Shown: in pieces, positions 7,513 to 15,777 of the stretch
How the letters are laid out: every line of letters begins with the position of its first letter
How positions within the stretch are numbered: position 1 is the first letter of the stretch
Assembly (NCBI RefSeq): GCF_025359345.1
Contig: NZ_JANYGQ010000035.1
Coordinates: forward strand, 62,001-126,000
DNA: 64,000 nt
Direction: 5' to 3'
DNA from: Mucilaginibacter sp.
Lineage (GTDB): Bacteria > Bacteroidota > Bacteroidia > Sphingobacteriales > Sphingobacteriaceae
Notes under the pieces: generated by a model
What the model saw: the letters and a program-made list of their open reading frames with translations, nothing else
What the model was told of the DNA's origin: nothing
Database searches by the model: none
Made by a program: the position numbers and the translations under genes

Positions 7513-8919
7513 CTACCCTTTATTGATCTTTATCATCATCCCCGGCTGCAAACGGCCTTTTTTCAAACCGTTTAGTTCCCTTATCTTGTCTACATTGGCA
7601 TCAAATTTCGATGCTATGCCGCTCAGGGTATCGCCGGTTTTAACTTTATAGGTTACGTAGTTGCTGTGGGTAACTTTCTCCGGTTTTTGCTCCGGCTCAT
7701 CCGCCGATTCTTTTACCTTAAGGGTTTGGCCTACTACGGCTTTGTTGCTGTGCAGGTGGTTCCAGGCTTTTAAGTCCTGTACCTCAATGCCGAAGTTATC
7801 GGCAATATCGCCCAATGATTCGCCACGCTTTACTTTATGGTACGATGGTAATCTATCAGCCTTTGGCTCTGCGTGGTAAGCCGCATAAACGGGCTGTGCT
7901 ACAGGGCTTGTGGTGGTCGAGTTATTTAAAACATCATATAAAGCAGCATACTGCGCTTTGTCAATCTGCGGGATGATCATCCGGCGCGGTTTGGCGGCTG
8001 TGCCGTTTATTGCCTGGCGCTTGTACGACGGGTTTAAAATAGCAAGCTCGTGCAAGTCAAGGTTAAGCGATTGTGCCACCATGCTCAACGGCAGGTATTT
8101 ATTTACCAAAACAGTATCTGTCTTTAATGATATATTGCAGGCCATCGGCGTAATATTATGCTGGCCGTAATAGTTCATCACATAAGCTACCGCAATAAAT
8201 GCAGGCACGTAACCACGGGTCTCTTTAGGCAGGTATTGGCGTATCGACCAAAAATCGGTAGCGCCGCCGGCTTTTTCAATGGCACGCTCTACATTGCTTT
8301 TACCGCAATTGTACGATGCGATGGCCACCAGCCAGTCGCCAAATTCCTGGTAGGCGTCTTTTAAATAAGCCGCGGCAGCGTAGCTGGCCTGTATGGGGTC
8401 GCGGCGCTCGTCAACGTAATCATCCACGTTCATGCCGTAAAGCTTGCCGGTGGTAAACATAAACTGCCAAAGCCCGGTTGCACCCACTCGTGATACAGCA
8501 TAAGGGTCGAGCTTTGATTCAACAATGGATAAATATTTTATTTCGTCAGGGATACCGGCATCATGAAAAGCCTTTTCGTAAATGGGGAAATAGTATTTGG
8601 TTAAGCCCAAAACCTTGGCCATTTCTTCGCGGTTGCGCATGTATATCTCAATATAGCTTTGCACATACTCGTTATAATCAAGCTGAATATCTTTTTTAAT
8701 CGAATCCAAACGGCGCTTGTACATGCCGCTTTGGTAGCTTAACGGGGCCGGGGCATCAACCACGGGGAGGATGGTAGTATCGGCGTTGGTTTGTTGTGTA
8801 TTGGTTAAAAGTTTGCTGTTTTGCAGCGTAAAAGAGGCCAGCAGAGTAGAGGAGTTAGGCGCTGCCTTAATAATTTGTAGTGATACCAGACAAATAATTA
8901 GCGTAAGCGTTTTCTTCAT
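7513..8919 (-). CDS. LysM lytic transglycosylase, MltD-like
   Basis: Encodes 468 residues with an N-terminal signal peptide (about 1-19). An SLT transglycosylase domain follows at about 100-225: the catalytic Glu is in SIVESKLDPYAVS, then GATGLWQFMFTTGKLYGM and AIASYNCGKSNVERAI, the standard motifs. Two LysM peptidoglycan-binding repeats close the protein (about 357-401 and 421-466, each with a VKxGxxLxxIAxxF pattern). It should cleave the glycan strands of peptidoglycan in the periplasm to give 1,6-anhydro ends. This order and length match MltD/DPT proteins of Bacteroidota. It is transcribed alone, away from gatA. Confidence 0.93.
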   Translation of the reverse strand: MKKTLTLIICLVSLQIIKAAPNSSTLLASFTLQNSKLLTNTQQTNADTTILPVVDAPAPLSYQSGMYKRRLDSIKKDIQLDYNEYVQSYIEIYMRNREEMAKVLGLTKYYFPIYEKAFHDAGIPDEIKYLSIVESKLDPYAVSRVGATGLWQFMFTTGKLYGMNVDDYVDERRDPIQASYAAAAYLKDAYQEFGDWLVAIASYNCGKSNVERAIEKAGGATDFWSIRQYLPKETRGYVPAFIAVAYVMNYYGQHNITPMACNISLKTDTVLVNKYLPLSMVAQSLNLDLHELAILNPSYKRQAINGTAAKPRRMIIPQIDKAQYAALYDVLNNSTTTSPVAQPVYAAYHAEPKADRLPSYHKVKRGESLGDIADNFGIEVQDLKAWNHLHSNKAVVGQTLKVKESADEPEQKPEKVTHSNYVTYKVKTGDTLSGIASKFDANVDKIRELNGLKKGRLQPGMMIKINKG

Positions 8920-8946
8920 TCTTCAGGGTTTAACTTATCAATTTTA

Positions 8947-9021
8947 GAGTCAAGCAGCAAGAAAAACAACCAGGATTAGTCTTCTTGTCTTGACTCCTGA
9001 TTCTTGATTTCTTGACTCTTG
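8947..9021. repeat. Intergenic inverted repeat (GAGTCAAG / CTTGACTC)
   Basis: GAGTCAAGCAGCAAG at 8947-8961 faces CTTGACTCTTG-type strings at about 8996-9021. This belongs to the same CTTGACT motif family as 3597-3624. It lies between gatA and the lytic transglycosylase gene, past the stop of gatA. Confidence 0.6.
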
Positions 9022-9052
9022 CTTCCCTCTAATTTACTAATATATAAAACTT

Positions 9053-10477
9053 TTATAGTTCAAGGAAATATTTCGAAAAATTCAATAGTTCCTGTTCTTC
9101 AAAATGTTTTGTTACCAGTTGCAACCCTAACGGTAAACCTTTGCTGTTATTGCCCGCAGGCAACGAGATGGCGGGTGCCCCTGTTAATGATGCTTGTACG
9201 GTAAAAATATCAGAAAGATACGTTATAACCGGATCTTTTTCCTGCCGGCCTATGGGGAACGCCGGTTCTGGAGCGGTGGGGATCAAAATAAAATCGTACT
9301 CCCGCAGTATTTCGTCAGTTTTTTCGCGGATCAGCCGGCGCACTTTCTGGGCCTTGGCAAAGTAGGCATCGTAATAGCCTGCGCTAAGCACAAATGTTCC
9401 CAGCATTATGCGGCGTTTAACTTCCTTACCAAAACCCTCGGAGCGCGAACGCTTATAGGTCGACTGTAAGTCAGTAGCGGCCGGGCTACGGTAACCGTAA
9501 TGCACCCCGTCATACCGCGAAAGATTTGACGATGCCTCGGCCATTGCCAAAACATAATAAGTCGGCACCAGGTATTCCAGGAAATCAAAAGCTATTGGTT
9601 TAACGGTATGCCCTTCGGCTCGAAGTTTATCGATGTAAGTAACCAGCGTGCTTTTTATTTCACTATCAACACCGGGGCTCGATAATGCTTCTTGCAAATA
9701 AGCTATCTTTTTTTTGCCCGGTGCTTTAATTTCATTACTGAATGGCGGAACATCAGCCTGGGCCACCGTACTATCGTACTCATCCGGCCCGGCCATAACC
9801 TCCAGTAGCAGCCCGGCGTCTTCAACCGTTCTTGTAATAGGTCCTACCTGGTCGAAAGACGAAGCGTAGGCAATAATGCCGTGTCTTGATATACGGCCAT
9901 AAGTAGGCTTAAGCCCCACCAACCCGCAAAACGATGCCGGCTGCCTCACCGAGCCACCTGTATCGGTACCTATAGCTGCCTGGCACATATTTGCCTGAAC
10001 CGCCACTGCCGAACCGCCCGACGAGCCGCCGGATACACGCGTTTCATCGGCATAGTTTTTCACCGGGCCAAAAAACGAGGTTTCGTTAGCAGCACCCATG
10101 GCAAATTCATCGCAATTGCAGCGGCCAATTATTATTGCATCAGAAGCCAGCAACCGCTCAACAATGGTCGACGAGTAAACAGATGTAAAATTATTAAGGA
10201 TTTTTGACGAGGCACTCACTTTGTGCCCCTTGTAACAAATGTTGTCCTTTATGGCTATAACCATCCCGGCGAGTTTGCCGGCGGTACCATTTTCAATACG
10301 GGTATCAACTTCTTTAGCCCGGGCAAGTGCCTCGTGCTCAAACACTTCGTTAAAAACGTTTAACCGCGCATTAGCGGCAATATTAGTTAAATATCCCTGA
10401 ACAAGCTTCTCAACAGTAGTTTTCCCTGCTTCAATATCGCTCTTTATCCCGCTTAGCGAGGCATAAGACTTAGTCAT
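9053..10477 (-). CDS. gatA: Glutamyl-tRNA(Gln)/aspartyl-tRNA(Asn) amidotransferase subunit A
   Basis: Encodes 474 residues of the amidase-signature family. The Ser-cisSer-Lys triad is in place: Lys77 in VIAIKDNI, Ser152 in VSGGSSGGSAVA and Ser176 in GTDTGGSVRQPASF, with the spacing known from GatA. GatA hydrolyses glutamine and passes ammonia to GatB, which amidates Glu-tRNA(Gln). GatB and GatC genes are not in the window, so the subunits are encoded apart. The ATG lies only about seven bases past the T-tract of a strong hairpin terminator, which is odd for a gene that must be expressed. Confidence 0.95.
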   Translation of the reverse strand: MTKSYASLSGIKSDIEAGKTTVEKLVQGYLTNIAANARLNVFNEVFEHEALARAKEVDTRIENGTAGKLAGMVIAIKDNICYKGHKVSASSKILNNFTSVYSSTIVERLLASDAIIIGRCNCDEFAMGAANETSFFGPVKNYADETRVSGGSSGGSAVAVQANMCQAAIGTDTGGSVRQPASFCGLVGLKPTYGRISRHGIIAYASSFDQVGPITRTVEDAGLLLEVMAGPDEYDSTVAQADVPPFSNEIKAPGKKKIAYLQEALSSPGVDSEIKSTLVTYIDKLRAEGHTVKPIAFDFLEYLVPTYYVLAMAEASSNLSRYDGVHYGYRSPAATDLQSTYKRSRSEGFGKEVKRRIMLGTFVLSAGYYDAYFAKAQKVRRLIREKTDEILREYDFILIPTAPEPAFPIGRQEKDPVITYLSDIFTVQASLTGAPAISLPAGNNSKGLPLGLQLVTKHFEEQELLNFSKYFLEL

Positions 10478-10483
10478 GGGCCT

Positions 10484-10532
10484 AAAATAAAAAACTTATC
10501 CGTTGAATGTATAATTAATCAACAGATAAGTT
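10484..10532 (-). terminator. Rho-independent terminator after tatA, abutting gatA
   Basis: On the minus strand, AACTTATCTGTTGA (10519-10532) pairs with TCAACGGATAAGTT (10493-10506) with one mismatch, and a T-rich tract (10484-10494) follows. It is placed correctly to end tatA transcription. gatA starts at 10477, so this is also a candidate attenuator for gatA. Confidence 0.75.
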
Positions 10533-10587
10533 AATATGATAAAACTCTGTACACCTAAAGCGGGATTTGCCCGCCCGGTTTTACAGC

Positions 10588-10788
10588 TTAAACTCTCGGT
10601 TTGTCGTCGTGATTGATTGTCGGACCCGAGGTTGTTGAAGTGCTGCCGCTTTCGCCGTTTTGTGCATCCTTAAATTCTTTCATGCCTTTGCCTAAACCTT
10701 TCATTAGTTCAGGAATTTTTTTACCGCCGAACAGTATTAAAATTGCAATGATGATCAGAATAATTTCTGGTGCGCCTAATCCACCCAT
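10588..10788 (-). CDS. tatA: Twin-arginine translocase subunit TatA
   Basis: Encodes 66 residues. A short N-terminal segment (MGGLGAPE) leads into one transmembrane helix (about 9-22, IILIIIAILILFGG), the FGGKKIPEL hinge and an amphipathic helix (MKGLGKGMKEFKDA), followed by a disordered tail. This is the full TatA/E pattern. The protein multimerises to form the pore that exports folded, twin-arginine-signal proteins. A longer TatA-like gene lies 35 bases upstream in the same direction, so both are probably one transcript. No tatC is visible here. Confidence 0.93.
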   Translation of the reverse strand: MGGLGAPEIILIIIAILILFGGKKIPELMKGLGKGMKEFKDAQNGESGSTSTTSGPTINHDDKPRV

Positions 10789-10822
10789 GATTTTTATGTT
10801 TAATTATTGATTAATATTCCTG

Positions 10823-11326
10823 TTATGTATTCTTCGTATGTTCAGTTGCTGCCGTCTCGTGATTTGAAACTTCTGCATGGTGTTGGTGTTCGTCGGTAAC
10901 TGCCACGGTGTGTTCTGTTCCGTGACCTTCAACATTTGAATGGTCCGCTGGTGTATGGCTATCGGCCACATGTTCTGTTGAATGGTCGGCAGGCATAAAA
11001 GGGTTATCGCCAACTGACACTGTATTTTCAACAGGCGAAAAGCCATCAGAATGTGCCGGCAACTCATGCTGCGCGGTTTCAGTTTGCGTTTTTGTCGCTT
11101 CCTCAACCCGTTTATCTTCTTCCCTTTTCTCCTCGTAGCTGTTTATCTGGTTGTTAATTTCGCGCTTAACACCGTCTGATGCGTCTTTAAAATCACGAAT
11201 CCCCTTCCCAAGGCCGCGTGCAATTTCGGGCAGCTTCTCGCCACCGAAAAGCAACAGGGCCACAAACACTATAAGTATCATTTCGGATGACCCAATGTTC
11301 AAAAATCCCAATACTAAATTATGCAT
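10823..11326 (-). CDS. TatA/TatB-like protein with His-rich tail
   Basis: Encodes 167 residues. The first 50 have the Tat layout: a helix (EMILIVFVALLLFGG) with hinge FGGEKLPEIARGLGKG and amphipathic helix IRDFKDASDGVKREI. Whether it fills a TatA or TatB role is unclear, but two tandem Tat genes are common in Bacteroidota. Unusually, about 100 more residues follow: an acidic/basic coiled stretch (SYEEKREEDKRVEE), then a His- and Glu-rich disordered tail with HS, HT, HH and TEH pairs. Such a tail could bind metal or keep the tail unfolded. Same transcript as tatA. Confidence 0.85.
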   Translation of the reverse strand: MHNLVLGFLNIGSSEMILIVFVALLLFGGEKLPEIARGLGKGIRDFKDASDGVKREINNQINSYEEKREEDKRVEEATKTQTETAQHELPAHSDGFSPVENTVSVGDNPFMPADHSTEHVADSHTPADHSNVEGHGTEHTVAVTDEHQHHAEVSNHETAATEHTKNT

Positions 11327-11386
11327 ACCGATTACTTAATATATAGCCTGCAAATATAGGCAATTTAAAATTTATAATTTTCAAAA

Positions 11387-12682
11387 CTAATTAGGCGCCA
11401 GCCATATTTTAGGGTTTACCGGCGTTTTGCCCTTGTACAAATCAAACTCAACAACTGCTTCGCCGGTTGATGAATCAGTAGCAACGGTACCAATTATTTG
11501 CTTGGTGGTTACTTTTTGGCCTGCCTTAACCGAGTATGATTTAAGGTTTGAGTAAGCCGTAAAATATTCACCATGTTTTATAACCACCAGCCAGGTACCG
11601 CTCACGTTTACTATACTTGATACCTCGCCCTGGAAAACCGCTCTTACAGAAGAACCTGGATTTGTTTTAATACCCCAGCCCGAACTTTCATTTTTTATCC
11701 CGGTTTCATCGTAATAGATACCAAACCCTTGTTTAAGGCTACCGTTTGTAACCGGCCACGGCAGCGAGCCCCGGTTTTCCAAAAAGTCGCTCGATAATTT
11801 AGCCGACTCAGGAGTTGCATTCAGCACCTCACGGTCCGACGAATTTTTATTTATCGTACGTGCCCTGGGGGCCGGTGCTTCCTTATTTTCGGCCTTTGCC
11901 CTGGCTGCTGCTGCTCTTGCTTCGGCCCTGGCGGCTTCTTCAGCCCTACGCCTTGCCTCTTCAATTTCCCTGCGGATAGCCGAAGCGATTTCGCGGTTGG
12001 TGCGGGTTATTTTCCGCTGTACCTCCTGCTGCTGCTCCTTAAGCTGCCCTTCGTGTTTCGACAGATCGGCAACCACTTGCACTTGTGCATTTTTTTCGGC
12101 GCCAAGGGTTTTCTTTTCCTTTTCCTGGTCAACCAGCAGGTTGTTTTTTTCTTTTTTGTTTTTGTCGAGCTCGTTTATCTTAACATGCAGCTCGGTTTGT
12201 GTTTCCTGTATATAACCGGCCTGCCGCTCGCGGTAAGTACCTATTTGCTGTAAATATTTTAAACGTTTATAGGCCTGGTTAAAGTCTGACGCCGCAAAAA
12301 TAAACATCAGTTTATTATAAGCGCTTTGGTTACGATAGGTAAACAAAACCATTGCAGCGTACTCTTTTTTCAACTGGTCGAGCTGGGTTTGCAGGTTGCG
12401 CACAAAGTTGTTACTTTCCGATATCTGGTTGTCCAGGTTACGTACCTCGGAGTTAATATTTGCGATTTTTTCTTCGCGGATAGAAATCTGCTGTTTTAGT
12501 AAATTAAGCTGCTTTAACGTTGTTTTTTTATTGTTAGCAGTTTCCTGGTATTCGTTATTCAGTTGCTCCAACTGTTTGGTAAGCGCTTCGCGCTGGCGCT
12601 TTAAATCGGCGCTGCTTTGCGCATGCACGCTGAATGCGGCAAATACTAAAATTAAAACTAAAGCTGCTTTTAAAAACTTCAT
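11387..12682 (-). CDS. EnvC-like murein hydrolase activator (degenerate M23)
   Basis: Encodes 431 residues with a signal peptide (cleaved after about 21, VHAQ). A coiled coil of about 230 residues follows (LKRQREALTKQLEQLN onward), then an Arg/Glu/Ala-rich segment, then a LytM/M23 fold at about 315-430. The active site is degenerate: the first zinc-site His motif reads SSGWGI, the expected His in the TxYxxL segment is Asn (AYSNLK), and the HxH motif is VVEFDLY. It therefore should not cut peptidoglycan itself but activate amidases, as E. coli EnvC does. It is last in the flippase-dut-TPR-DUF4292 row and is separated from the next gene by 12 bases. Confidence 0.88.
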   Translation of the reverse strand: MKFLKAALVLILVFAAFSVHAQSSADLKRQREALTKQLEQLNNEYQETANNKKTTLKQLNLLKQQISIREEKIANINSEVRNLDNQISESNNFVRNLQTQLDQLKKEYAAMVLFTYRNQSAYNKLMFIFAASDFNQAYKRLKYLQQIGTYRERQAGYIQETQTELHVKINELDKNKKEKNNLLVDQEKEKKTLGAEKNAQVQVVADLSKHEGQLKEQQQEVQRKITRTNREIASAIRREIEEARRRAEEAARAEARAAAARAKAENKEAPAPRARTINKNSSDREVLNATPESAKLSSDFLENRGSLPWPVTNGSLKQGFGIYYDETGIKNESSGWGIKTNPGSSVRAVFQGEVSSIVNVSGTWLVVIKHGEYFTAYSNLKSYSVKAGQKVTTKQIIGTVATDSSTGEAVVEFDLYKGKTPVNPKIWLAPN

Positions 12683-12694
12683 TTATTGCTATCG

Positions 12695-13531
12695 TTAATC
12701 TGCAGGTTGATACCGCGACGGAATTGAAAACGGAAATTCCACGGGCAAATCATAGTCTGCTTTTGTATAGTGCAAATTAACCTGTATTTTTTTATCTTTT
12801 ACTACCGATGCAATATCTATTTGCGATGGCATTATTTTATTTGTGGCCTGTATAAAGGCGCTGTTGGTAACCTGTAACGTTTGCCGGGCGTTTTGATTGC
12901 TCAAATTTGTTTGTGTAGCTTTCATATCAGGCCCCAGCATCAATTTGTAAAGCACCTCGCTTAAGTTACCGGAGATGGTGGTATTACCGCTATCTGTTTT
13001 AAACTCCGCATTTTCGGTCAGCAATTCAGGTATGGCATTGCCAATCAGCAGCGATTCCAGCGTCCGATAGTTAACCTGTTCGCCTGCATATTTATTTACA
13101 TAGCTAAATGGCTTGCGCAAATAAAGGCTCTGCAATTTATTGATCAGCAGCAGGCTATCGGGCGTAATCATAGCGCGGGCAACCTCAATACCTGCAATTG
13201 CGGTAATTGAAACCCATATTTTTTTGTCGCGTTGTATGCGTATATTAAGGGTAACATCATTGGTGTTGCCGTTAATATCCAGCTTGGTTTTAGCCTTGCC
13301 TGTAAAGGTGTTAAAGCTGGTTTGCTTTGATTTTATTAACTCGAGCTTAGCCGCCCGCGTATCAACCGGCTTAACTGCTGCGGTTGTATCGGCAACGCGC
13401 TTAACCACCAGCGGCTTCCGGCTTTTGCAGCCAAAGCCAAACAGTATGCAGCACAGTGCTATTAGTTTTAAACCAAGCGCAGTTTTAACCCTGGCTTTGT
13501 TTAAAACGTTATTCAATGTATTTCTTTTCAT
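12695..13531 (-). CDS. DUF4292 outer-membrane lipoprotein, LolB-like
   Basis: Encodes 278 residues. A long N-terminus leads to a signal with lipobox FGFGC (Cys at about 35). The body has the LolB/LolA-like half-barrel features of DUF4292 proteins: FNTFTGKAKTKLDINGNTND, IWVSITAIAGIEVARAMITPDS and a PFSIPSRY end. The family is confined to Bacteroidota and is thought to bind lipid or lipoproteins, but its function is not proven. The start overlaps the end of the TPR gene by 23 bases, so translation is probably coupled, and the EnvC gene follows within 12 bases. Confidence 0.85.
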   Translation of the reverse strand: MKRNTLNNVLNKARVKTALGLKLIALCCILFGFGCKSRKPLVVKRVADTTAAVKPVDTRAAKLELIKSKQTSFNTFTGKAKTKLDINGNTNDVTLNIRIQRDKKIWVSITAIAGIEVARAMITPDSLLLINKLQSLYLRKPFSYVNKYAGEQVNYRTLESLLIGNAIPELLTENAEFKTDSGNTTISGNLSEVLYKLMLGPDMKATQTNLSNQNARQTLQVTNSAFIQATNKIMPSQIDIASVVKDKKIQVNLHYTKADYDLPVEFPFSIPSRYQPAD

Positions 13532-15275
13532 TTATTTTTCTTTCCAAAACTGGCGATGCGTCGCCCTTGTCTTTAGCTTTCTTCCAGTTTTCAACTGCGT
13601 CGTCCGCTTTACCTAAGTAAAACAATATATCGCCGTAATGTTCCAGCTTTGTAGCACTTTTTTCCTTATCGTCGGTTAAGGCTTTTTCAATCCATGTCTT
13701 TGCACCGGCGTAATCTTTTTGCCTGAATAGTATCCAGGCATAAGTATCCTCAAACGAAGCATTACCCGGCTGCAACTCGGTCGAACGTTTCGACATTTTT
13801 GCAGCCTTGTCCAGTTGCTCACCCCTTAACGATAAATAATAGGCAAAATTATTCAGCGTGAATGCATTATCGGCATTGTATGTCAATGCCTTATCGTAGG
13901 CTTCGTCCGAACTTTTGATGTCTTTTAAATCGTGGTAACAATCGCCCAACGCCGAAAAACATTGCGAAAGTAGGTCCTTATCCTGAAGTTCTAATGAAGA
14001 AGCGTTTTTTAAATAGTCAACTGCCTTTTTGTAATCCTTTTTTTGCATCCATGCCACGCCCACCAAATAATTCATCCATGCCTGGTTGGGGAACAGCGAA
14101 AGTGAGCTTTCACCATCCTTAATAGCGCCGGCAATATCGTTTTCTCCAAGATCGAGCCGTACCAGTTGCTCCTGCACATCATAAACCTGGCTGTTTAATG
14201 CTACCGATTTTTGGTACATCAGTTTCGCATCTTTTGGTTTTTCGTTTTGCAGCAGCATATCCCCGTATATGGCATAACCACGGGCATCGGTTGGGTGGGC
14301 AACGGTTAATATGCGGCTCAGCTCAAGCGCGCTTGCCTTTACATTAGGGTCGGTTAACCGGGGCAGGTAACCGCCAATTATTTTTATTTTTTGTTCGATG
14401 TCTAAATCGGGGATGGCAAACGCCAGGGTGAGTTCGTTGTAACTATGCTCTATATCTTTTTTATCCCTGTAAATATCAGCCAGTGCCAGGTGCACCAGCC
14501 CGCTGTTTGACTTTATTTTTTCGCCGGCCAGCAGAGTTTTCAGCGCCTTATCAGGCTGATTGTTTGAGCTATACAGCTGTGACAAAAACAGGTAATACTT
14601 TATTTGCGACGGATCGGCAGCGATCATCTGTTCCAGCTGCTGCGCAGCCAGGTCAACCTTATTTTGTTTTAAGTAGATTTTCTGGCGATTAGCCAGCAGG
14701 TCGTCGGTCGGGCCTGTCAATTCCTCAATTTTCTTGTAAACCTGCAGGGCGTCATCGTATTTATTCAGGTAATACAGCGCATTGGCTTTATCGTAGTAAT
14801 AATCGATCTTATCCGGATTTATCCTTATAAGCTCGTTAAAAACATTCTCCAGCTTATCAAAACTGTTATTTTTTTCATAGCAATCAGCCAGCGCTGCCCA
14901 ATACCATTCGTTGTCCGGGTTAACAGTAACAGCCTTTTCTAAAAACTCCTGCGCATCGGGATAATTGTTTTTCGCTTTTTTAATGATCGCCAATTCGTAC
15001 AACGAAGCGTCATTCTGCGGGTCGATTTGCACCACCCTGTCGAAATATTCGAAAGCCAATGTATTGTTCTCAATAGCCTTCTCCCGCAGCCCCGAAAAGA
15101 AAAGCTGCCTCACCGTAGCGCTATCCGTAGATGTCATCGGCTTGCCGGCCACAATCACAACCTTATTTTTATTTTGAGCATAGGAAGGTCGAATCAAGAG
15201 ACAAGAGCCAAGAATCAAGACAGCTGCAAGCCTGGCTTTACCACTGGTAATATTGTCTAATTGTCTGCTTCTCAT
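13509..15275 (-). CDS. Exported tetratricopeptide-repeat protein
   Basis: About 588 residues counted from the ATG at 15275 (MRSRQLDNIT). A frame extension to 15323 is less likely because it puts extra sequence before the signal peptide (AAVLILGSCLLIRPSYAQ). The rest is made of roughly a dozen TPR units, e.g. ALQVYKKIEELTG, KALKTLLAGEK and ALTYNADNAFTLNNFAYYLS. These are scaffolds for protein complexes in the periplasm. It lies between dut and the DUF4292 gene, an order that recurs in Bacteroidota, and its end overlaps the DUF4292 start, indicating a shared transcript. No enzyme domain is seen. Confidence 0.88.
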   Translation of the reverse strand: MRSRQLDNITSGKARLAAVLILGSCLLIRPSYAQNKNKVVIVAGKPMTSTDSATVRQLFFSGLREKAIENNTLAFEYFDRVVQIDPQNDASLYELAIIKKAKNNYPDAQEFLEKAVTVNPDNEWYWAALADCYEKNNSFDKLENVFNELIRINPDKIDYYYDKANALYYLNKYDDALQVYKKIEELTGPTDDLLANRQKIYLKQNKVDLAAQQLEQMIAADPSQIKYYLFLSQLYSSNNQPDKALKTLLAGEKIKSNSGLVHLALADIYRDKKDIEHSYNELTLAFAIPDLDIEQKIKIIGGYLPRLTDPNVKASALELSRILTVAHPTDARGYAIYGDMLLQNEKPKDAKLMYQKSVALNSQVYDVQEQLVRLDLGENDIAGAIKDGESSLSLFPNQAWMNYLVGVAWMQKKDYKKAVDYLKNASSLELQDKDLLSQCFSALGDCYHDLKDIKSSDEAYDKALTYNADNAFTLNNFAYYLSLRGEQLDKAAKMSKRSTELQPGNASFEDTYAWILFRQKDYAGAKTWIEKALTDDKEKSATKLEHYGDILFYLGKADDAVENWKKAKDKGDASPVLERKINEKKYIE

Positions 15276-15342
15276 TCTAATCTTTTTATGTTCGCCATAC
15301 TGCCGTTGGCAACTAATCTCCAATTAACTAATCACTAATAAA

Positions 15343-15777
15343 CTATACTACCCCAGTATGTCCATATCCCCCAGCGCCGCGTGTAGTTTCATTTAAACTA
15401 TCCACCTGTTCCCAGTTTACCTTTTCGTGGCGGGCAACCACCATTTGGGCAACCCGGTCGCCGGTGTTTATTTCAAACGGCTGGTCGCCGTAGTTTATCA
15501 GCAGTACCTTAATTTCGCCGCGGTAGTCGGCATCAATTGTTCCTGGTGAGTTAACTATACCTATCCCGTGCTTAAATGCAAGCCCGCTGCGCGGGCGTAT
15601 CTGCGCCTCAAAGCCTTCAGGCAGTTCGATAAACAACCCTGTCGGGACTAACTTACGCTCCATTGGTTTAAGCACAATTTGCTCTTCCAGTTCGGCACGC
15701 AAATCCATCCCGGCGGCATGCAGCGTTTCGTATGCCGGTAAGCTATTTTTCGATTTATTAATTATCCTTATGTTCAT
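15343..15777 (-). CDS. dut: dUTP diphosphatase
   Basis: Encodes 144 residues, the normal size of trimeric dUTPase. All five family motifs are present: AGMDLRA, RPRSGLAFKHGI, NSPGTIDADYRGE, GDRVAQMVV and the C-terminal RGAGGYGHTG that closes over the nucleotide. It hydrolyses dUTP to dUMP and diphosphate, keeping uracil out of DNA and supplying dTMP synthesis. The ATG overlaps the stop of the flippase gene by four bases (ATGA), so the two are translationally coupled. The TPR gene follows about 67 bases further on. Confidence 0.95.
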   Translation of the reverse strand: MNIRIINKSKNSLPAYETLHAAGMDLRAELEEQIVLKPMERKLVPTGLFIELPEGFEAQIRPRSGLAFKHGIGIVNSPGTIDADYRGEIKVLLINYGDQPFEINTGDRVAQMVVARHEKVNWEQVDSLNETTRGAGGYGHTGVV

